The notes under the pieces were generated by a model. That model was given only the letters and a program-made list of their open reading frames with translations. It did no database searches and was not told the origin of the DNA. 64,000 nucleotides of DNA from Nesterenkonia aurantiaca (lineage in GTDB: Bacteria; Actinomycetota; Actinomycetes; Actinomycetales; Micrococcaceae): NCBI RefSeq assembly GCF_004364585.1, contig NZ_SOAN01000001.1, positions 551,858 through 615,857 of the forward strand, given 5' to 3'. This document shows positions 9,165 to 18,474 of this stretch, piece by piece (position 1 is the stretch's first letter; every line of letters starts with the position of its first letter). The translations under genes and the position numbers were made by a program.

Positions 9165-10049
9165 TCAGTCCTGCTCCAGCAGACTCCGCAGAACCGGCAC
9201 CAGTCCGTCCTCCTCCACCGGGGCGGTGAGCTCATCGGCGACGTCGATGACCTCCTGGGGAGCCTGCCCCATGGCCACTCCGCGAGCCGCCCAGCCGAGC
9301 ATCTCGATGTCATTGCGCCCGTCTCCGACGGCCACGGTGTCCTCAGCCGGCACCGCAAGCCGTTCGCGCAGCGCCTCGAGCGAGGAGCCCTTGGTGACGC
9401 CGGCGGCGGCGATGTCCAGCCAAGCCGACCAGCCCACCGAGTAGGTGACTCCATGCAGCCCGATGCTCTGCACCGCGGTGGCGAACTCCTCGGCGGTGGC
9501 CTCGGTGGAGTTGACCACCAGCCGGACTGCCTCGGCTTCCTTCATCTCCTGGAAGCTCACGCCGCGGGCATCGAGGCCGAAGGACATGTCTTCGAAGCGC
9601 TCGGTGGAGAGGAAGTCCCCGACGGAGGTCTCGATGGCGTAGCGCGCGTTCGGCAGCCGGTCCATCAGCGCGTCGAGCGCGGGGGCGGGATCGAAGACCC
9701 TCCGGTCCAGGACCTCGTAGCCATCTTCCAGGGACACGTCGATCCGCACGGTGACTCCACCGTTGCTGCACACCGCGTAGCCCTGCTCGATGCCGAAGGT
9801 CTCGACCACCGGCAGCGTGGCCGGCAGGGACCGCCCGGTGGAGACCACGACCGTGTGACCCTCGGCCACCAGGGCGCGACCGGCCTGCTTCACGGCCTCG
9901 GACATCCGCCCGTCATGGAAGACGATGGTGCCGTCCACGTCGAGGCACACCATCTTCTTGCCCGGCGTATGGGAGAAGCTGCCGCCCGCACCTGCCGGCG
10001 GGATCGAGAACTCTTCAGAAGTTGTCATTGCCGATGTATTCATTGTCAT
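9165..10049 (-). CDS. Cof-type HAD-IIB phosphatase
   Basis: Haloacid dehalogenase superfamily hydrolase that probably dephosphorylates a sugar phosphate. The nucleophile motif LDVDGT is at 36-41 (Asp37, Asp39), the STGR segment follows, and the C-terminal metal motif GDGRNDIEML is intact, with a type IIB cap between. The first 30 residues are a Ser/Gly-rich extension. The start is uncertain: GTG at 10052, ATG at 10049, 10043 or 10031 are all in frame and none has a clear ribosome binding site. A second Cof-type paralogue is at 60908-61864. Confidence 0.9.
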   Translation of the reverse strand: MTMNTSAMTTSEEFSIPPAGAGGSFSHTPGKKMVCLDVDGTIVFHDGRMSEAVKQAGRALVAEGHTVVVSTGRSLPATLPVVETFGIEQGYAVCSNGGVTVRIDVSLEDGYEVLDRRVFDPAPALDALMDRLPNARYAIETSVGDFLSTERFEDMSFGLDARGVSFQEMKEAEAVRLVVNSTEATAEEFATAVQSIGLHGVTYSVGWSAWLDIAAAGVTKGSSLEALRERLAVPAEDTVAVGDGRNDIEMLGWAARGVAMGQAPQEVIDVADELTAPVEEDGLVPVLRSLLEQD

Positions 10050-10271
10050 CACACTCGCTCAGAAGGGGTAACCGGTCATTATGCCTCATCGGCCAGTCTC
10101 GCACCGTCGCACCCCCTGGTTCGGCACGAATAGGCCGAACTATGGCCTTTTGGGTACTGTTGCCCCACATGTAACTTCACGTTTCACTGCCGCGGCCCGC
10201 CCGGCCCTCAGCCGGGTCGGGGCAGTGCCAGGGGAACGCGAAGGATTGCGACCTTCGTAGGAGGCACCACA

Positions 10272-11612
10272 ATGGACGCGACGAACCCGGTATCCATTAC
10301 CGGCGGCGGATACTCGGCGCAGATCAGCCTCCTCGGCGGTCAGCTGCTGAACCTCACGCATCACGAGGACGAGCTCATCGTGCCCGCTGCCAAGACAGAG
10401 GGCGCCTTCGCCGGTGCCGTGCTGGCGCCCTGGCCCAACCGGACCAAGGGTGGGCGCTACACCTTCAACGGGGTGGAGCATCTGCTCCCGGTCAGCGAGG
10501 AGGCCACCGGGGCCGCGCTGCACGGACTGCTCATGGACCTTCCGCTGCGCGTGATCTCGCAGAAGGAGTCAGAGGTGCAGCTGGCGGGCTGGCTCGAGAG
10601 CTCGGAGGGGTACCCCTTCGGCCTGGACATCGCCCTGACCTACCGGGTCTCCGCGGACCTCGGCCTTGCCGCGACGCTGATGGCGCGCTACCGCCCCGAG
10701 GAGCTGACCGAGGATGCCACCCCGGGCCAGGATGAGCTGCCGGCCGAGCCGGAGGACACCGTCGAGCCTTCGGAAGGCCTCGAAGCCGCGGCCCCTGAGA
10801 CGCCGGAAGACGAGAGCAACGAGGACACCGGCGCAGAGCCGGCCGAGGCAGACCAGGCCGGCACAGACCAGGCCGAGGCAGCCGAGGGTGAGGGCGTGGA
10901 GCACGAGTTCGCAGCCTCTGCGAGCGAGGACCCGAGCGCCGAGGGTTCAGAGCCTGCGGGCTCTGAGGCTGCAGCCCCAGATGCTGAAGTGCCCGATGCT
11001 GAAGTGCCCGATGCCGAGGTGCCCGAGGACCCAGAGGCTGAGGCGTCTGAGCGCGATTCATCCGGGCCGTCCGAGGGCTCCGAGGCTGAGCCCACCGAGA
11101 CCGATGCATCCACTGCGTCCGAGTCGACCGAGACCGATCCGTCCCCCACGCCGGTTCCACAGACCGCGCCCTTCGGCGCCGGCTTCCATCCCTACCTGAC
11201 GGCCGGCGGGGCCTCGCTGCGGGAATGCCGACTGCGGCTCCCCGCGCGGACCATGCTCAAGACCAAGGCCGATGGCACCGTGACCGGTCGCAAGACCGTA
11301 GCTCAGGACTTCGACCTCACCAACGGTCCGCTGCTGTCAGGGCGCACCATCGATCACGCCTTCACCGACCTGCCCGAGGAGGGCTGGACCGCGGAACTCA
11401 TCCACGGCCCCTCGGGGTTCGTGGTGCGCATGATCGCTGATTCTCCCTGGGTCCAGGTCTACACCGGCGAGCGGATCGACCGCGCCGGCGTCGCCGTCGA
11501 ACCGATGACCTGCCCGCCGAATGCACTCAACAGCGGCGAGGATCTGATCCACCTGGAACCCGGGAAATGGTTCCGCATGGGCTACAGCATCGAAGCGATC
11601 CGCGCCGCCTGA
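10272..11612 (+). CDS. Aldose 1-epimerase family protein with large acidic insertion
   Basis: Mutarotase-like enzyme interconverting sugar anomers. The N-terminal part (1-140) carries APWPNR (52-57) and the catalytic-region GAALHGLL (80-87). The C-terminal part resumes at PFGAGFHPYLT (300-310) and includes VQVYTG and the GVAVEPMTCPPNA segment with the conserved Glu. Between them, residues about 141-298 are low-complexity Glu/Ala/Pro/Ser/Thr with three tandem PDAEV units (236-250). Ordinary homologues pass directly from a strand ending near ARN/ARY to the PFGAGFHPY motif at about 290-310 total residues, so about 158 residues have been inserted without breaking the frame. The start follows GTAGGAGGCACCACA. 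It is close to the xyl genes, so an intracellular role with xylose is plausible. Confidence 0.9.
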   Translation: MDATNPVSITGGGYSAQISLLGGQLLNLTHHEDELIVPAAKTEGAFAGAVLAPWPNRTKGGRYTFNGVEHLLPVSEEATGAALHGLLMDLPLRVISQKESEVQLAGWLESSEGYPFGLDIALTYRVSADLGLAATLMARYRPEELTEDATPGQDELPAEPEDTVEPSEGLEAAAPETPEDESNEDTGAEPAEADQAGTDQAEAAEGEGVEHEFAASASEDPSAEGSEPAGSEAAAPDAEVPDAEVPDAEVPEDPEAEASERDSSGPSEGSEAEPTETDASTASESTETDPSPTPVPQTAPFGAGFHPYLTAGGASLRECRLRLPARTMLKTKADGTVTGRKTVAQDFDLTNGPLLSGRTIDHAFTDLPEEGWTAELIHGPSGFVVRMIADSPWVQVYTGERIDRAGVAVEPMTCPPNALNSGEDLIHLEPGKWFRMGYSIEAIRAA

Positions 11613-11618
11613 TCCGGT

Positions 11619-12998
11619 TCACCCGGGCTGCGGGACCCACTGCAGCGGCGCGTCCACCACGCATCGCATCGCGCGCAGTGCTCCGCCGGTGGCGGCGGGG
11701 GCGGCCTGGGCCGAGGCCGTGCGCACCCTGAAGGTGCTCCATTGTGCCGAGAGCACCCGGGAGTTGAGCTCCTTCTCGATCCGGGGACGCAGCATGTCCG
11801 CCAGCGGGCCGTAGACCCCGCCGAGCACGATGTCGTGGACGTCGAGCAGGTTCATCGCGCCGGCCAAGGCCACGCCGAGCGCCCATCCGGCGCGGTCGAT
11901 CGCGTCGCAGGCGATCCGGCCGGCCTCGTCGTCGCGCTGACTGAGCTCCACGAGGTCCTGCGCGGTGGCGGTGCGCTCCATCCCGGCGGCCGCGAGCAGC
12001 GAACGCTTCCCGGCGTAGGTCTCCAGACAGCCCAGCGCCCCGCAGCTACACTGCGGGCCCTCGGGCTCCACCGAGATGTGCCCGATCTCCCCGGCCCAGC
12101 CGTGCTGGCCGACGTCGACCACTGATTCGATGACCACGGCGGCGCCGATGCCCATCTGCGCGGAGACGTAGAGGAAGGTCTGCTCCTGCTGATCTTTCGC
12201 CGCGAGCTCCTGCGCCACCGCGAGCGCGGCCAGCTTGGCCTCGTTCGCGGCGTGGATGAAGCCGCCGAAGGCATCACGGTGCTCCCCCACCAGCAGCGGC
12301 ACGGCGTCCACGCCGCGCCAGCCGAGGTTCGGGGCCAGCACCAGCGAGTGCTCATCGGCGCCGATCAGCCCGGGCAGCGCCAGGACGGTGCCGACCACGC
12401 GCGCCCCGCGGGCGGTGGCCTGCTGGGCCACGCGCAGCGCCATCGCCCCGGCCTGGGGCAGCACCGCCGAAGGATCCGAGCCGCGGAAGTCTCCGTCGAT
12501 GATCTCCTCGGCCAGGGTCTCCCCGGTCAGGTCCAGCGCACGCGCGGCCATGAAGTCCACGCTGATCTCCACGCCGAGCCCGGCCAGGGTCGCCCGCGCC
12601 GGATACAGCGGCACGGCGGGACGGCCACGGGAGCCGCCCCCCACTGCCGGGGAGCCCTCGCGGATGATCCCGGCGGCGAGCAGGTCATCGACCAGCCGGG
12701 AGACCGTGGAGCGGGTCATCCCGGTGCGCGTCGCCAGGTCGGCCCGGGAGAGCGGCTCCACGGCGGAGAAGATCTCCTCGGTGAGCAGCAGCAGGTTCGA
12801 TTCGCGCAGGGTCTCTTGACGCGCGCCGGGACGCGAGGACTGGTCACTCGGGCCGCCCTCCGCGCGCGGGGCGCGGGAGAAGTCGCCGCGGTCGTCTCCG
12901 GAGCTGCGGCCCAGACGGGCCAGCGAGCCGCGCGAGGTCACGCCGAAGGCGGTGCTGGGCCTGGGTCCTGCGGTCCTGCGGGTAGTGTCTTGGGTCAC
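11619..12998 (-). CDS. ROK-family transcriptional repressor (XylR-like)
   Basis: DNA-binding sugar-responsive repressor of 459 residues, divergent from xylA. The order is a disordered N-terminus (1-60), a winged helix (about 65-125, ATRTGMTRSTVSRLVDDLL), then a ROK sugar-kinase-like domain with the zinc-binding CSCGALGCLE motif and the preceding HISVEPEG. By position it most likely represses xylAB with xylose as inducer. The GTG at 12998 lies seven bases after a TAAGAT -10 box (13006-13011, reverse strand) that overlaps the -35 of the divergent xylA promoter, so the two promoters interfere and autoregulation is likely. It is convergent with the epimerase gene, 6 bp apart. Confidence 0.9.
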   Translation of the reverse strand: MTQDTTRRTAGPRPSTAFGVTSRGSLARLGRSSGDDRGDFSRAPRAEGGPSDQSSRPGARQETLRESNLLLLTEEIFSAVEPLSRADLATRTGMTRSTVSRLVDDLLAAGIIREGSPAVGGGSRGRPAVPLYPARATLAGLGVEISVDFMAARALDLTGETLAEEIIDGDFRGSDPSAVLPQAGAMALRVAQQATARGARVVGTVLALPGLIGADEHSLVLAPNLGWRGVDAVPLLVGEHRDAFGGFIHAANEAKLAALAVAQELAAKDQQEQTFLYVSAQMGIGAAVVIESVVDVGQHGWAGEIGHISVEPEGPQCSCGALGCLETYAGKRSLLAAAGMERTATAQDLVELSQRDDEAGRIACDAIDRAGWALGVALAGAMNLLDVHDIVLGGVYGPLADMLRPRIEKELNSRVLSAQWSTFRVRTASAQAAPAATGGALRAMRCVVDAPLQWVPQPG

Positions 12999-13002
12999 GG
13001 AC

Positions 13003-13048
13003 TTGATCTTAGCCCCAATAGGATTTAGGTTACATCTAGAAACAAAAT
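13003..13048 (+). promoter_or_regulatory. xylAB promoter with candidate ROK operator
   Basis: TTGATC (13003-13008), a 17-bp spacer and TAGGTT (13026-13031) make a plausible promoter reading to xylA. An imperfect AT-rich dyad centred on TCTAGA (about 13024-13046) covers and follows the -10 box, in the position expected for the divergently encoded ROK repressor. The promoter is inferred by eye. Confidence 0.5.
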
Positions 13049-13113
13049 GAGTGCCGGGTCACAGCCTTCCCGGTGCACCCCGGAACCACACCTTTTCCTT
13101 GCAGGAGGCCCCC

Positions 13114-14295
13114 ATGGCATCGACGCCAGCATCTGACTACAAGCTCTCCTTCGGTCTCTGGACCGTCGGATGGACCGCGCAGGACCAGTTCGGGTCGGCC
13201 TCCCGTCCCGAGTTCGAGCCCTGGGAGTACCTGCCGAAGCTGAAGGAGGCCGGCGCGTCCGGCGTCACCTTCCATGACGACGACGTCGCCCCCTTCGGCA
13301 CCGATGACTCGGCGCGGGAGAAGTACTTCACCCGTTTCAAGGAGGTCGCCGATGAGGTCGGCCTGAAGGTCGAGATGGTCACCACCAACACCTTCTCCCA
13401 CCCGGTCTTCAAGGACGGCGGGCTCACCTCGAACGATCGCTCGGTGCGCCGCTTCGGGCTGCGCAAGCTGCTGCGCAACGTCGACCGCGCCGCCGAGTTC
13501 GGCGCCGAGACCTTCGTGATGTGGGGCGGGCGTGAAGGTGCGGAGTATGACGGCTCGAAGGACCTCTTCGCCGCCCACGAGCGCTACGCCGAAGGCGTGG
13601 ACACCATCGCCAGCTACATCAAGGACAAGGGCTATGACCTGCGCATCGCCCTGGAGCCCAAGCCCAACGAGCCGCGCGGCGACATCTTCCTGCCCACCAT
13701 CGGTCACGCGCTGGGCTTCATCGCCCAGCTCGAGCACGGCGACATCGTCGGGCTGAACCCGGAGACCGGCCACGAGCAGATGGCCGGGCTGAACTTCACC
13801 CACGGCATCGCCCAGGCGCTGTGGGCCGGCAAGCTCTTCCACATCGACCTCAACGGTCAGCGCTCGATCAAGTACGACCAGGACCTGGTCTTCGGCCACG
13901 GCGAGCTGGCCTCGGCGTTCTTCACCATCGACCTGCTGGTCAACGGCTTCCCCGGCGGCGGCCCCAGCTACGACGGCTGGATGCACTTCGACTACAAGCC
14001 CTCCCGCACCGACTACGTGCAGGGCATCTGGGACTCAGCGAAGGCCAACGTCGAGATGGTCACCATGCTCGCGGACAAGTCCAAGGCCTTCCGCGCGGAC
14101 CCCGAGGTCCAGGCCGCCCTGAAGGCCTCCGGGGTCTACGAGCTCGGCGAGACCACCCTGGCCGCCGGCGAATCGCTCACCGACTTCCTGGCTGACACCT
14201 CCACCTACGAGAACTTCGACGTGGACAAGGCGGCCGAGCGCAACTACGGCTTCGTGAACCTCAACCAGCTGGCCATGAAGCACCTGATCGGCTGA
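13114..14295 (+). CDS. xylA: Xylose isomerase
   Basis: Converts D-xylose to D-xylulose in the cytosol; metal-dependent TIM barrel. The 393 residues match class I actinobacterial enzymes. The [11 protein letters not shown] active-site segment, [10 protein letters not shown] with metal-binding Glu, [11 protein letters not shown] and FHIDLNGQ are all present. The ATG at 13114 is preceded by GCAGGAGGC, while an upstream in-frame ATG at 13051 lacks one. It is first in the xylAB unit and is divergent from the ROK repressor. Confidence 0.98.
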   Translation: MASTPASDYKLSFGLWTVGWTAQDQFGSASRPEFEPWEYLPKLKEAGASGVTFHDDDVAPFGTDDSAREKYFTRFKEVADEVGLKVEMVTTNTFSHPVFKDGGLTSNDRSVRRFGLRKLLRNVDRAAEFGAETFVMWGGREGAEYDGSKDLFAAHERYAEGVDTIASYIKDKGYDLRIALEPKPNEPRGDIFLPTIGHALGFIAQLEHGDIVGLNPETGHEQMAGLNFTHGIAQALWAGKLFHIDLNGQRSIKYDQDLVFGHGELASAFFTIDLLVNGFPGGGPSYDGWMHFDYKPSRTDYVQGIWDSAKANVEMVTMLADKSKAFRADPEVQAALKASGVYELGETTLAAGESLTDFLADTSTYENFDVDKAAERNYGFVNLNQLAMKHLIG

Positions 14296-14497
14296 CCCTC
14301 AGCAGTTCTGCCGAGGCTCGGCTGTTCCGCCGAGCCCCATCGCGTGGCCGGTCGCACCAGGACACTGGGGCGGCCGGCCACTGCTGTGAGACCCTCGACA
14401 CGACGTTTCCGACCATCCCGCCAGCTCCTCCCTCCGGTCTCCACGGCCGCCCCCGACCGGGCGGCGGGCCCGGGCGGGTGTCACGAAAGGACACTGC

Positions 14498-15943
14498 ATG
14501 CCTACTCTGGTCGCAGGTATCGACTCCTCCACCCAGTCCTGCAAGGTCGTCATCCGTGACGCGCACACCGGGGAGCTGGTGCGCACCGGCTCCGCGAAGC
14601 ACCCTGAGGGGACCGAGGTCGCCCCGGCCGCCTGGTGGGATGCCCTGCTGGACGCCATAGCGGCCGCCGGCGGGCTCGCCGACGTCGCGGCCGCCTCGGT
14701 GGGCGGGCAGCAGCACGGCATGGTCGCCCTGGACGCCGAGGGCGAGGTGATCCGTGACGCGCTGCTCTGGAACGACACCCGCTCCGCCGATGCCGCCGCC
14801 CAGCTGATCGCCGAATTCGGCGGCGGCGCCGAGGGCGCGGCGGCCTGGACCTCGATGACCGGGTCGGTGCCGGTGGCCTCATTGACCGTGACCAAGCTGC
14901 GCTGGCTCGCTGATGCTGAACCGGAGAACGCCGGCCGCGTGGCCGCCGTCGCACTCCCCCATGACTGGCTGACCTGGAAGCTTTCGGGCTCCACTGAGCT
15001 GGCGGACCTGGTCACCGACCGCTCCGACGCCTCAGGCACCGGCTACTTCGACGCCGCCACCGGCAGCTACCGCTACGACCTTCTGGCCCGCGCGCTGCGG
15101 ATCAGCGAGGATGCCGCCCGGGCGATCATCCTGCCCCGGGTCGCCGGTCCGCAGGAGCAGGTGGGCACCGGCGACGCAGCCCGCGACTGGGCGCACCTGC
15201 TCCTGGGCCCCGGCGCCGGAGACAACGCCGCCGCAGCCCTGGGGCTGGGCATGCGCACCGGCGACGTGGCGATCTCCATCGGCACCTCCGGAGTGGTGTC
15301 TGCGGTCTCGCCGAAGCCGATCCAGGACCCTTCAGGCATGGTCACCGGATTCGCCGATGCCACCGGCGAGTTCCTGCCGCTCGCGGTGACCCTCAACGGA
15401 TCCCGGGTCCTCGACGGTGCCGCGAAGATGCTCGGGGTGGACCATGCCGGTCTGGCAGACCTCGCCCTGGCCGCGGCGCCCGGTGCGAACGGGCTGACCC
15501 TGGTGCCCTATCTCGAGGGCGAGCGCACCCCGAACCTCCCTCACGCCACCGGCTCCTTCATCGGCCTGACCCTGGCCTCGATGAACCCCCAGGACGTGGC
15601 CCGTGCGGCCGTGGAGGGCCTGCTCTGCGGGCTCGCCGACGGCCTGGAGGCGATGACCTCCCAGGGCGTCCCGGTGGAATCCATCACGCTGATCGGCGGC
15701 GCCGCCCGCTCCGCGGCCGTGCAGCAGATCGCCCCGGCGATCCTGGGCCGCGAGGTCAGCGTCCCGGCCCCGGGCGAGTACGTGGCCGACGGCGCTGCGC
15801 GTCAGGCCGCCTGGGTGCTCTCCGGCGCGGCCCAGCCGCCGGCCTGGTCCACGGTAGAGACCCAGACCATCACCGGCACCCCGACCCCGGAGGTCCGCCA
15901 CGCCTATGCAGCCCGTCGCGACCTGATCGCCGAGAAGCACTGA
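14498..15943 (+). CDS. xylB: Xylulokinase
   Basis: FGGY-family kinase that phosphorylates D-xylulose to xylulose 5-phosphate for the pentose phosphate pathway. It is 481 residues long. The N-terminal phosphate-binding segment [10 protein letters not shown] (7-16), the substrate motif GGQQHGM, WNDTRS, and the C-terminal [11 protein letters not shown] segment are visible. The start has AAGGACACTGC upstream. A 202-bp gap separates it from xylA; no clear terminator or promoter was seen there, so the two are probably co-transcribed. Confidence 0.97.
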   Translation: MPTLVAGIDSSTQSCKVVIRDAHTGELVRTGSAKHPEGTEVAPAAWWDALLDAIAAAGGLADVAAASVGGQQHGMVALDAEGEVIRDALLWNDTRSADAAAQLIAEFGGGAEGAAAWTSMTGSVPVASLTVTKLRWLADAEPENAGRVAAVALPHDWLTWKLSGSTELADLVTDRSDASGTGYFDAATGSYRYDLLARALRISEDAARAIILPRVAGPQEQVGTGDAARDWAHLLLGPGAGDNAAAALGLGMRTGDVAISIGTSGVVSAVSPKPIQDPSGMVTGFADATGEFLPLAVTLNGSRVLDGAAKMLGVDHAGLADLALAAAPGANGLTLVPYLEGERTPNLPHATGSFIGLTLASMNPQDVARAAVEGLLCGLADGLEAMTSQGVPVESITLIGGAARSAAVQQIAPAILGREVSVPAPGEYVADGAARQAAWVLSGAAQPPAWSTVETQTITGTPTPEVRHAYAARRDLIAEKH

Positions 15944-15956
15944 GGCGCTGCCCGGA

Positions 15957-15983
15957 TGTGATCAGGCCCGGGTGTGATCACAC
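15957..15983. promoter_or_regulatory. Candidate operators upstream of the LacI gene
   Basis: A perfect 12-bp palindrome GTGTGATCACAC (15972-15983) and a direct repeat of its TGTGATCA core at 15957-15964 lie 16 bp apart in the xylB-lacI gap. The core resembles a compact CRP-type half-site pair and could bind a CRP/GlxR-like regulator or the LacI protein itself. Confidence 0.45.
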
Positions 15984-16127
15984 TCTGGCTTGAATCACGG
16001 AGCCATGGCACACTGTCTGTGATCCGCCCCGCCCAGGGTGGTGTTCACGCAGGTCGGGGCCGCATCGCAGCACGGCACTGCCCGGCGCAGGGCGCTCAGC
16101 CGACGCGCTGAGCCAGGAAGGAGCTGC

Positions 16128-17165
16128 ATGGCAGCCCAACAGCGCCAGGTGACCCTGACCGAGGTGGCGCGAGCCGCCGGAGTCTCCACGGCCACGGCCT
16201 CGCGGGCGATCAACGGCAGCTCTCGACGCGTGAGCGAAGACATCGCGGCGCGGGTCAAGCGCACCGCCGAAGAGCTGGGCTATCTGCCGAACCTCTCCGC
16301 CCAGACGGTCGCCAAGGGCGCCTCCCCCACGGTGGCGGTGCTGCTCAGCGACATCGCCGACCCCTACTTCAGCGCCATCGCCTCGGGCATCATGGCCGGA
16401 GCCAGCGAGGCGGCGCTGATGGTGACCATGGCCGCCTCGGAGCGCAGCGGTGCTCGGGAGCTGCAGATGCTGCGCACCTTCCGCAGCCAGCATCCCCGGG
16501 CCATCATCGTCGCGGGCTCCCGGGATGAGGAGAACACCCATTCACCGGAGGTCACCGCCGCGCTGCGCGCCTACGCCGAGACCGGCGGGCGCGTCGTCGT
16601 GATCTCCCAGGGGCCCTCACCCTTCGATCTGGTGGACATCCAGAACCACGACGGCGCCCGGAAGCTCGCGCACGCGCTGCTCGATCGCGGCGGGGCGCAC
16701 TTCGGGGTGGTCTCCGGAAGGGTCACCCTGCACACCAACGCCGACCGGATCAACGGCTTCCGCACGGGCCTGGCCGAGCGCGGCCACACCCTGGCCGATG
16801 ACGCGATCGTGGAGGCGGAGTTCACCCGCGACGGCGGCTATGTGGGCATGCAGGAGCTCCTTGCGCGGCGCGAAGACCTCGGCGCCCCGCTGGACACCGT
16901 CTTCGTCACCTCCGACATGATGGCCTTCGGCGCCGCCACCGCCATCCGAGACCATGGGCTCAGCGTCGGAGCCGACATCTCGCTGGCCGGCTTCGACAAC
17001 GTCGGGCTGACCCAGGACGTGACCCCGGCGATGACCTCGGTGGAGATCCCGCTGCATGAGGTGGGGCGCAGCGCGGTGCGGATGGCGCTGGGATCCGGCA
17101 CGGAACCGGCGCACCTGGCAGTCCAGACCCACGTGGTGCTGCGCGCGAGCACCCCGCAGCGCTGA
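16128..17165 (+). CDS. LacI-family transcriptional regulator
   Basis: Sugar-responsive repressor, 345 residues. The N-terminal helix-turn-helix is at about 8-30 (VTLTEVARAAGVSTATASRAI) with a hinge near 55-62. A periplasmic-binding-protein-like sensor domain follows, with SDIADPYFSAI and VTSDMMAFGAA. The ATG at 16128 has GGAAGGAG upstream; the longer frame from 16038 is rejected because its first 30 residues do not fit the family. It lies just upstream of the Lpl-type importer, whose promoter contains a cre-like LacI operator (17352-17365), so it probably represses that operon and perhaps xyl genes. Confidence 0.93.
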   Translation: MAAQQRQVTLTEVARAAGVSTATASRAINGSSRRVSEDIAARVKRTAEELGYLPNLSAQTVAKGASPTVAVLLSDIADPYFSAIASGIMAGASEAALMVTMAASERSGARELQMLRTFRSQHPRAIIVAGSRDEENTHSPEVTAALRAYAETGGRVVVISQGPSPFDLVDIQNHDGARKLAHALLDRGGAHFGVVSGRVTLHTNADRINGFRTGLAERGHTLADDAIVEAEFTRDGGYVGMQELLARREDLGAPLDTVFVTSDMMAFGAATAIRDHGLSVGADISLAGFDNVGLTQDVTPAMTSVEIPLHEVGRSAVRMALGSGTEPAHLAVQTHVVLRASTPQR

Positions 17166-17192
17166 GCAGACTTCTGGGAGACTCTCCCCCGC

Positions 17193-17250
17193 ACTGCCCT
17201 GCCCCTGCCCTGCTCAGCCCTGCCCTGCCCTGCCCAGCCCCGCCCTGCTC
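17193..17250. repeat. CCCTG/CCCAG simple-sequence tract
   Basis: About 58 bp of near-tandem pentamers (CCCTG with CCCAG and CCCCTG variants) directly after the LacI gene. The top strand is almost free of A. No coding potential is seen and it has no hairpin; it is probably a slippage-grown intergenic tract. Confidence 0.8.
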
Positions 17251-17318
17251 AACCCCGTCCTGGATCCGCCGCCGATGGCGACTTTGGTGACCCAATGTGA
17301 TCTGAGCCACGCAGTTTC

Positions 17319-17382
17319 TTGACTTAAGGCGTGTGATGCAACTAAGTTCTAGGAAAACGCTTACCTTGTGACCTGGATCACG
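17319..17382 (+). promoter_or_regulatory. Promoter and operators of the Lpl-type importer operon
   Basis: TTGACT (17319-17324), an 18-bp spacer and TAAGTT (17343-17348) form the promoter. GGAAAACGCTTACC (17352-17365), at the expected transcription start, matches the LacI/CcpA operator pattern at about 12 of 14 positions. TGTGACCTGGATCACG (17367-17382) follows, a CRP/GlxR-like site with one mismatch. A site downstream of the start suggests repression by both. Confidence 0.55.
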
Positions 17383-17430
17383 GTGCATCTCCTCGCCGCA
17401 GGGTAGCTGAGTCACTCTGAGGGGAGCTGC

Positions 17431-18474
17431 ATGAGCGCCATCGGTGTCACCGAGGGGAGCAGCCAGCCGGCGCTGCGCGAAGCCGGCGTCGTGCCTGAGT
17501 TCAAGGACCCGAATTCCACGCCGAAGAAGAAGCGCCGCGCGGACCGCAAGGGCTATGCCGGGACCAACAACACCAACACCTGGAAGCATGCGTTCAAGAC
17601 CGACTGGCGGCTCTACACGCTGTTGATCCTTCCGCTGCTGTTCCTGCTGGTCTTCCGCTACCTGCCCATGGCCGGCAACGTCATCGCGTTCCGCCGATTC
17701 CGCCCCGGATCCTCGATCTTCGGCGACGAGTGGGTCGGGATGCACTACATCGAGATGTTCATCCAGGACCCCACCTTCTGGCGGGTCTTCTGGAACACGA
17801 TCATCCTGGGTGTGCTGACCCTGGCGATCTGCTTCCCGCTGCCGATCGTGCTCGCGCTGATGTTCAACGAGCTGCGCAGCAACAAGTTCAAACGGATCGC
17901 CCAGTCCATCTCCTACCTGCCGCACTTCATGTCCATTGTGATCGTCGCAGGCATGGTCCTGCAGCTGACCAGCGTGAACGGCACGATCAACCAGCTGATC
18001 AGCTCCTTGGGCGGGGAGTCCATGCCGTTCATGCAGCTGCCTGAGTGGTTCCGCACGATCTACGTCACCTCCGAGGTCTGGCAGACCGTGGGCTGGGGAA
18101 CCATCCTCTACCTGGCGGCGCTGACCACTATCGACCCCCAGCTCTACGAGGCGGCCCGGATCGACGGCGCCAACCGCTGGAAGCAGATGTGGCACGTGAC
18201 CATCCCGGGCATCACCCCGACCATGATCGTGCTGCTGATCCTCAACGTCGGCACCTTCATGGCCGTGGGCTTCGAGAAGGTGCTGCTGCTCTACAACCCG
18301 CTGATCTACGAGACAGCCGACATCATCGCCACCTACGTCTACCGGGTGGGCATCACCTCGTCGAACTTCTCCTACGCCGCCGCCATCGGTCTCTTCGAGG
18401 CGCTCATCGGCCTGGTCCTGATCCTGTCCGCCAACGGCATCGCCCGCAAGCTCGGAGGTAATTCGCTGTGGTGA
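17431..18474 (+). CDS. Sugar ABC transporter permease, LplB type
   Basis: Inner-membrane permease of an oligosaccharide importer, 347 residues. A charged cytoplasmic N-terminus of about 60 residues (with KKKRRADRK) precedes six predicted membrane segments. The EAA loop contacting the ATPase reads YEAARIDGANRWKQM. The ATG follows GAGGGGAGCTGC. It is first gene of a three-gene operon (two permeases and a binding protein) with no ATPase gene, so it likely relies on the MsiK-type ATPase at 50396. LplABC-type systems in xylan degraders import aldouronate oligosaccharides; that substrate is an inference from the xylan context. Confidence 0.92.
   Translation: MSAIGVTEGSSQPALREAGVVPEFKDPNSTPKKKRRADRKGYAGTNNTNTWKHAFKTDWRLYTLLILPLLFLLVFRYLPMAGNVIAFRRFRPGSSIFGDEWVGMHYIEMFIQDPTFWRVFWNTIILGVLTLAICFPLPIVLALMFNELRSNKFKRIAQSISYLPHFMSIVIVAGMVLQLTSVNGTINQLISSLGGESMPFMQLPEWFRTIYVTSEVWQTVGWGTILYLAALTTIDPQLYEAARIDGANRWKQMWHVTIPGITPTMIVLLILNVGTFMAVGFEKVLLLYNPLIYETADIIATYVYRVGITSSNFSYAAAIGLFEALIGLVLILSANGIARKLGGNSLW

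Noticed and set aside
17193-17250. CRISPR-like or tandem regulatory array in the CCCTG tract
   Set aside because: Units are five bases with no spacers, and no cas genes are near; it is simple sequence.
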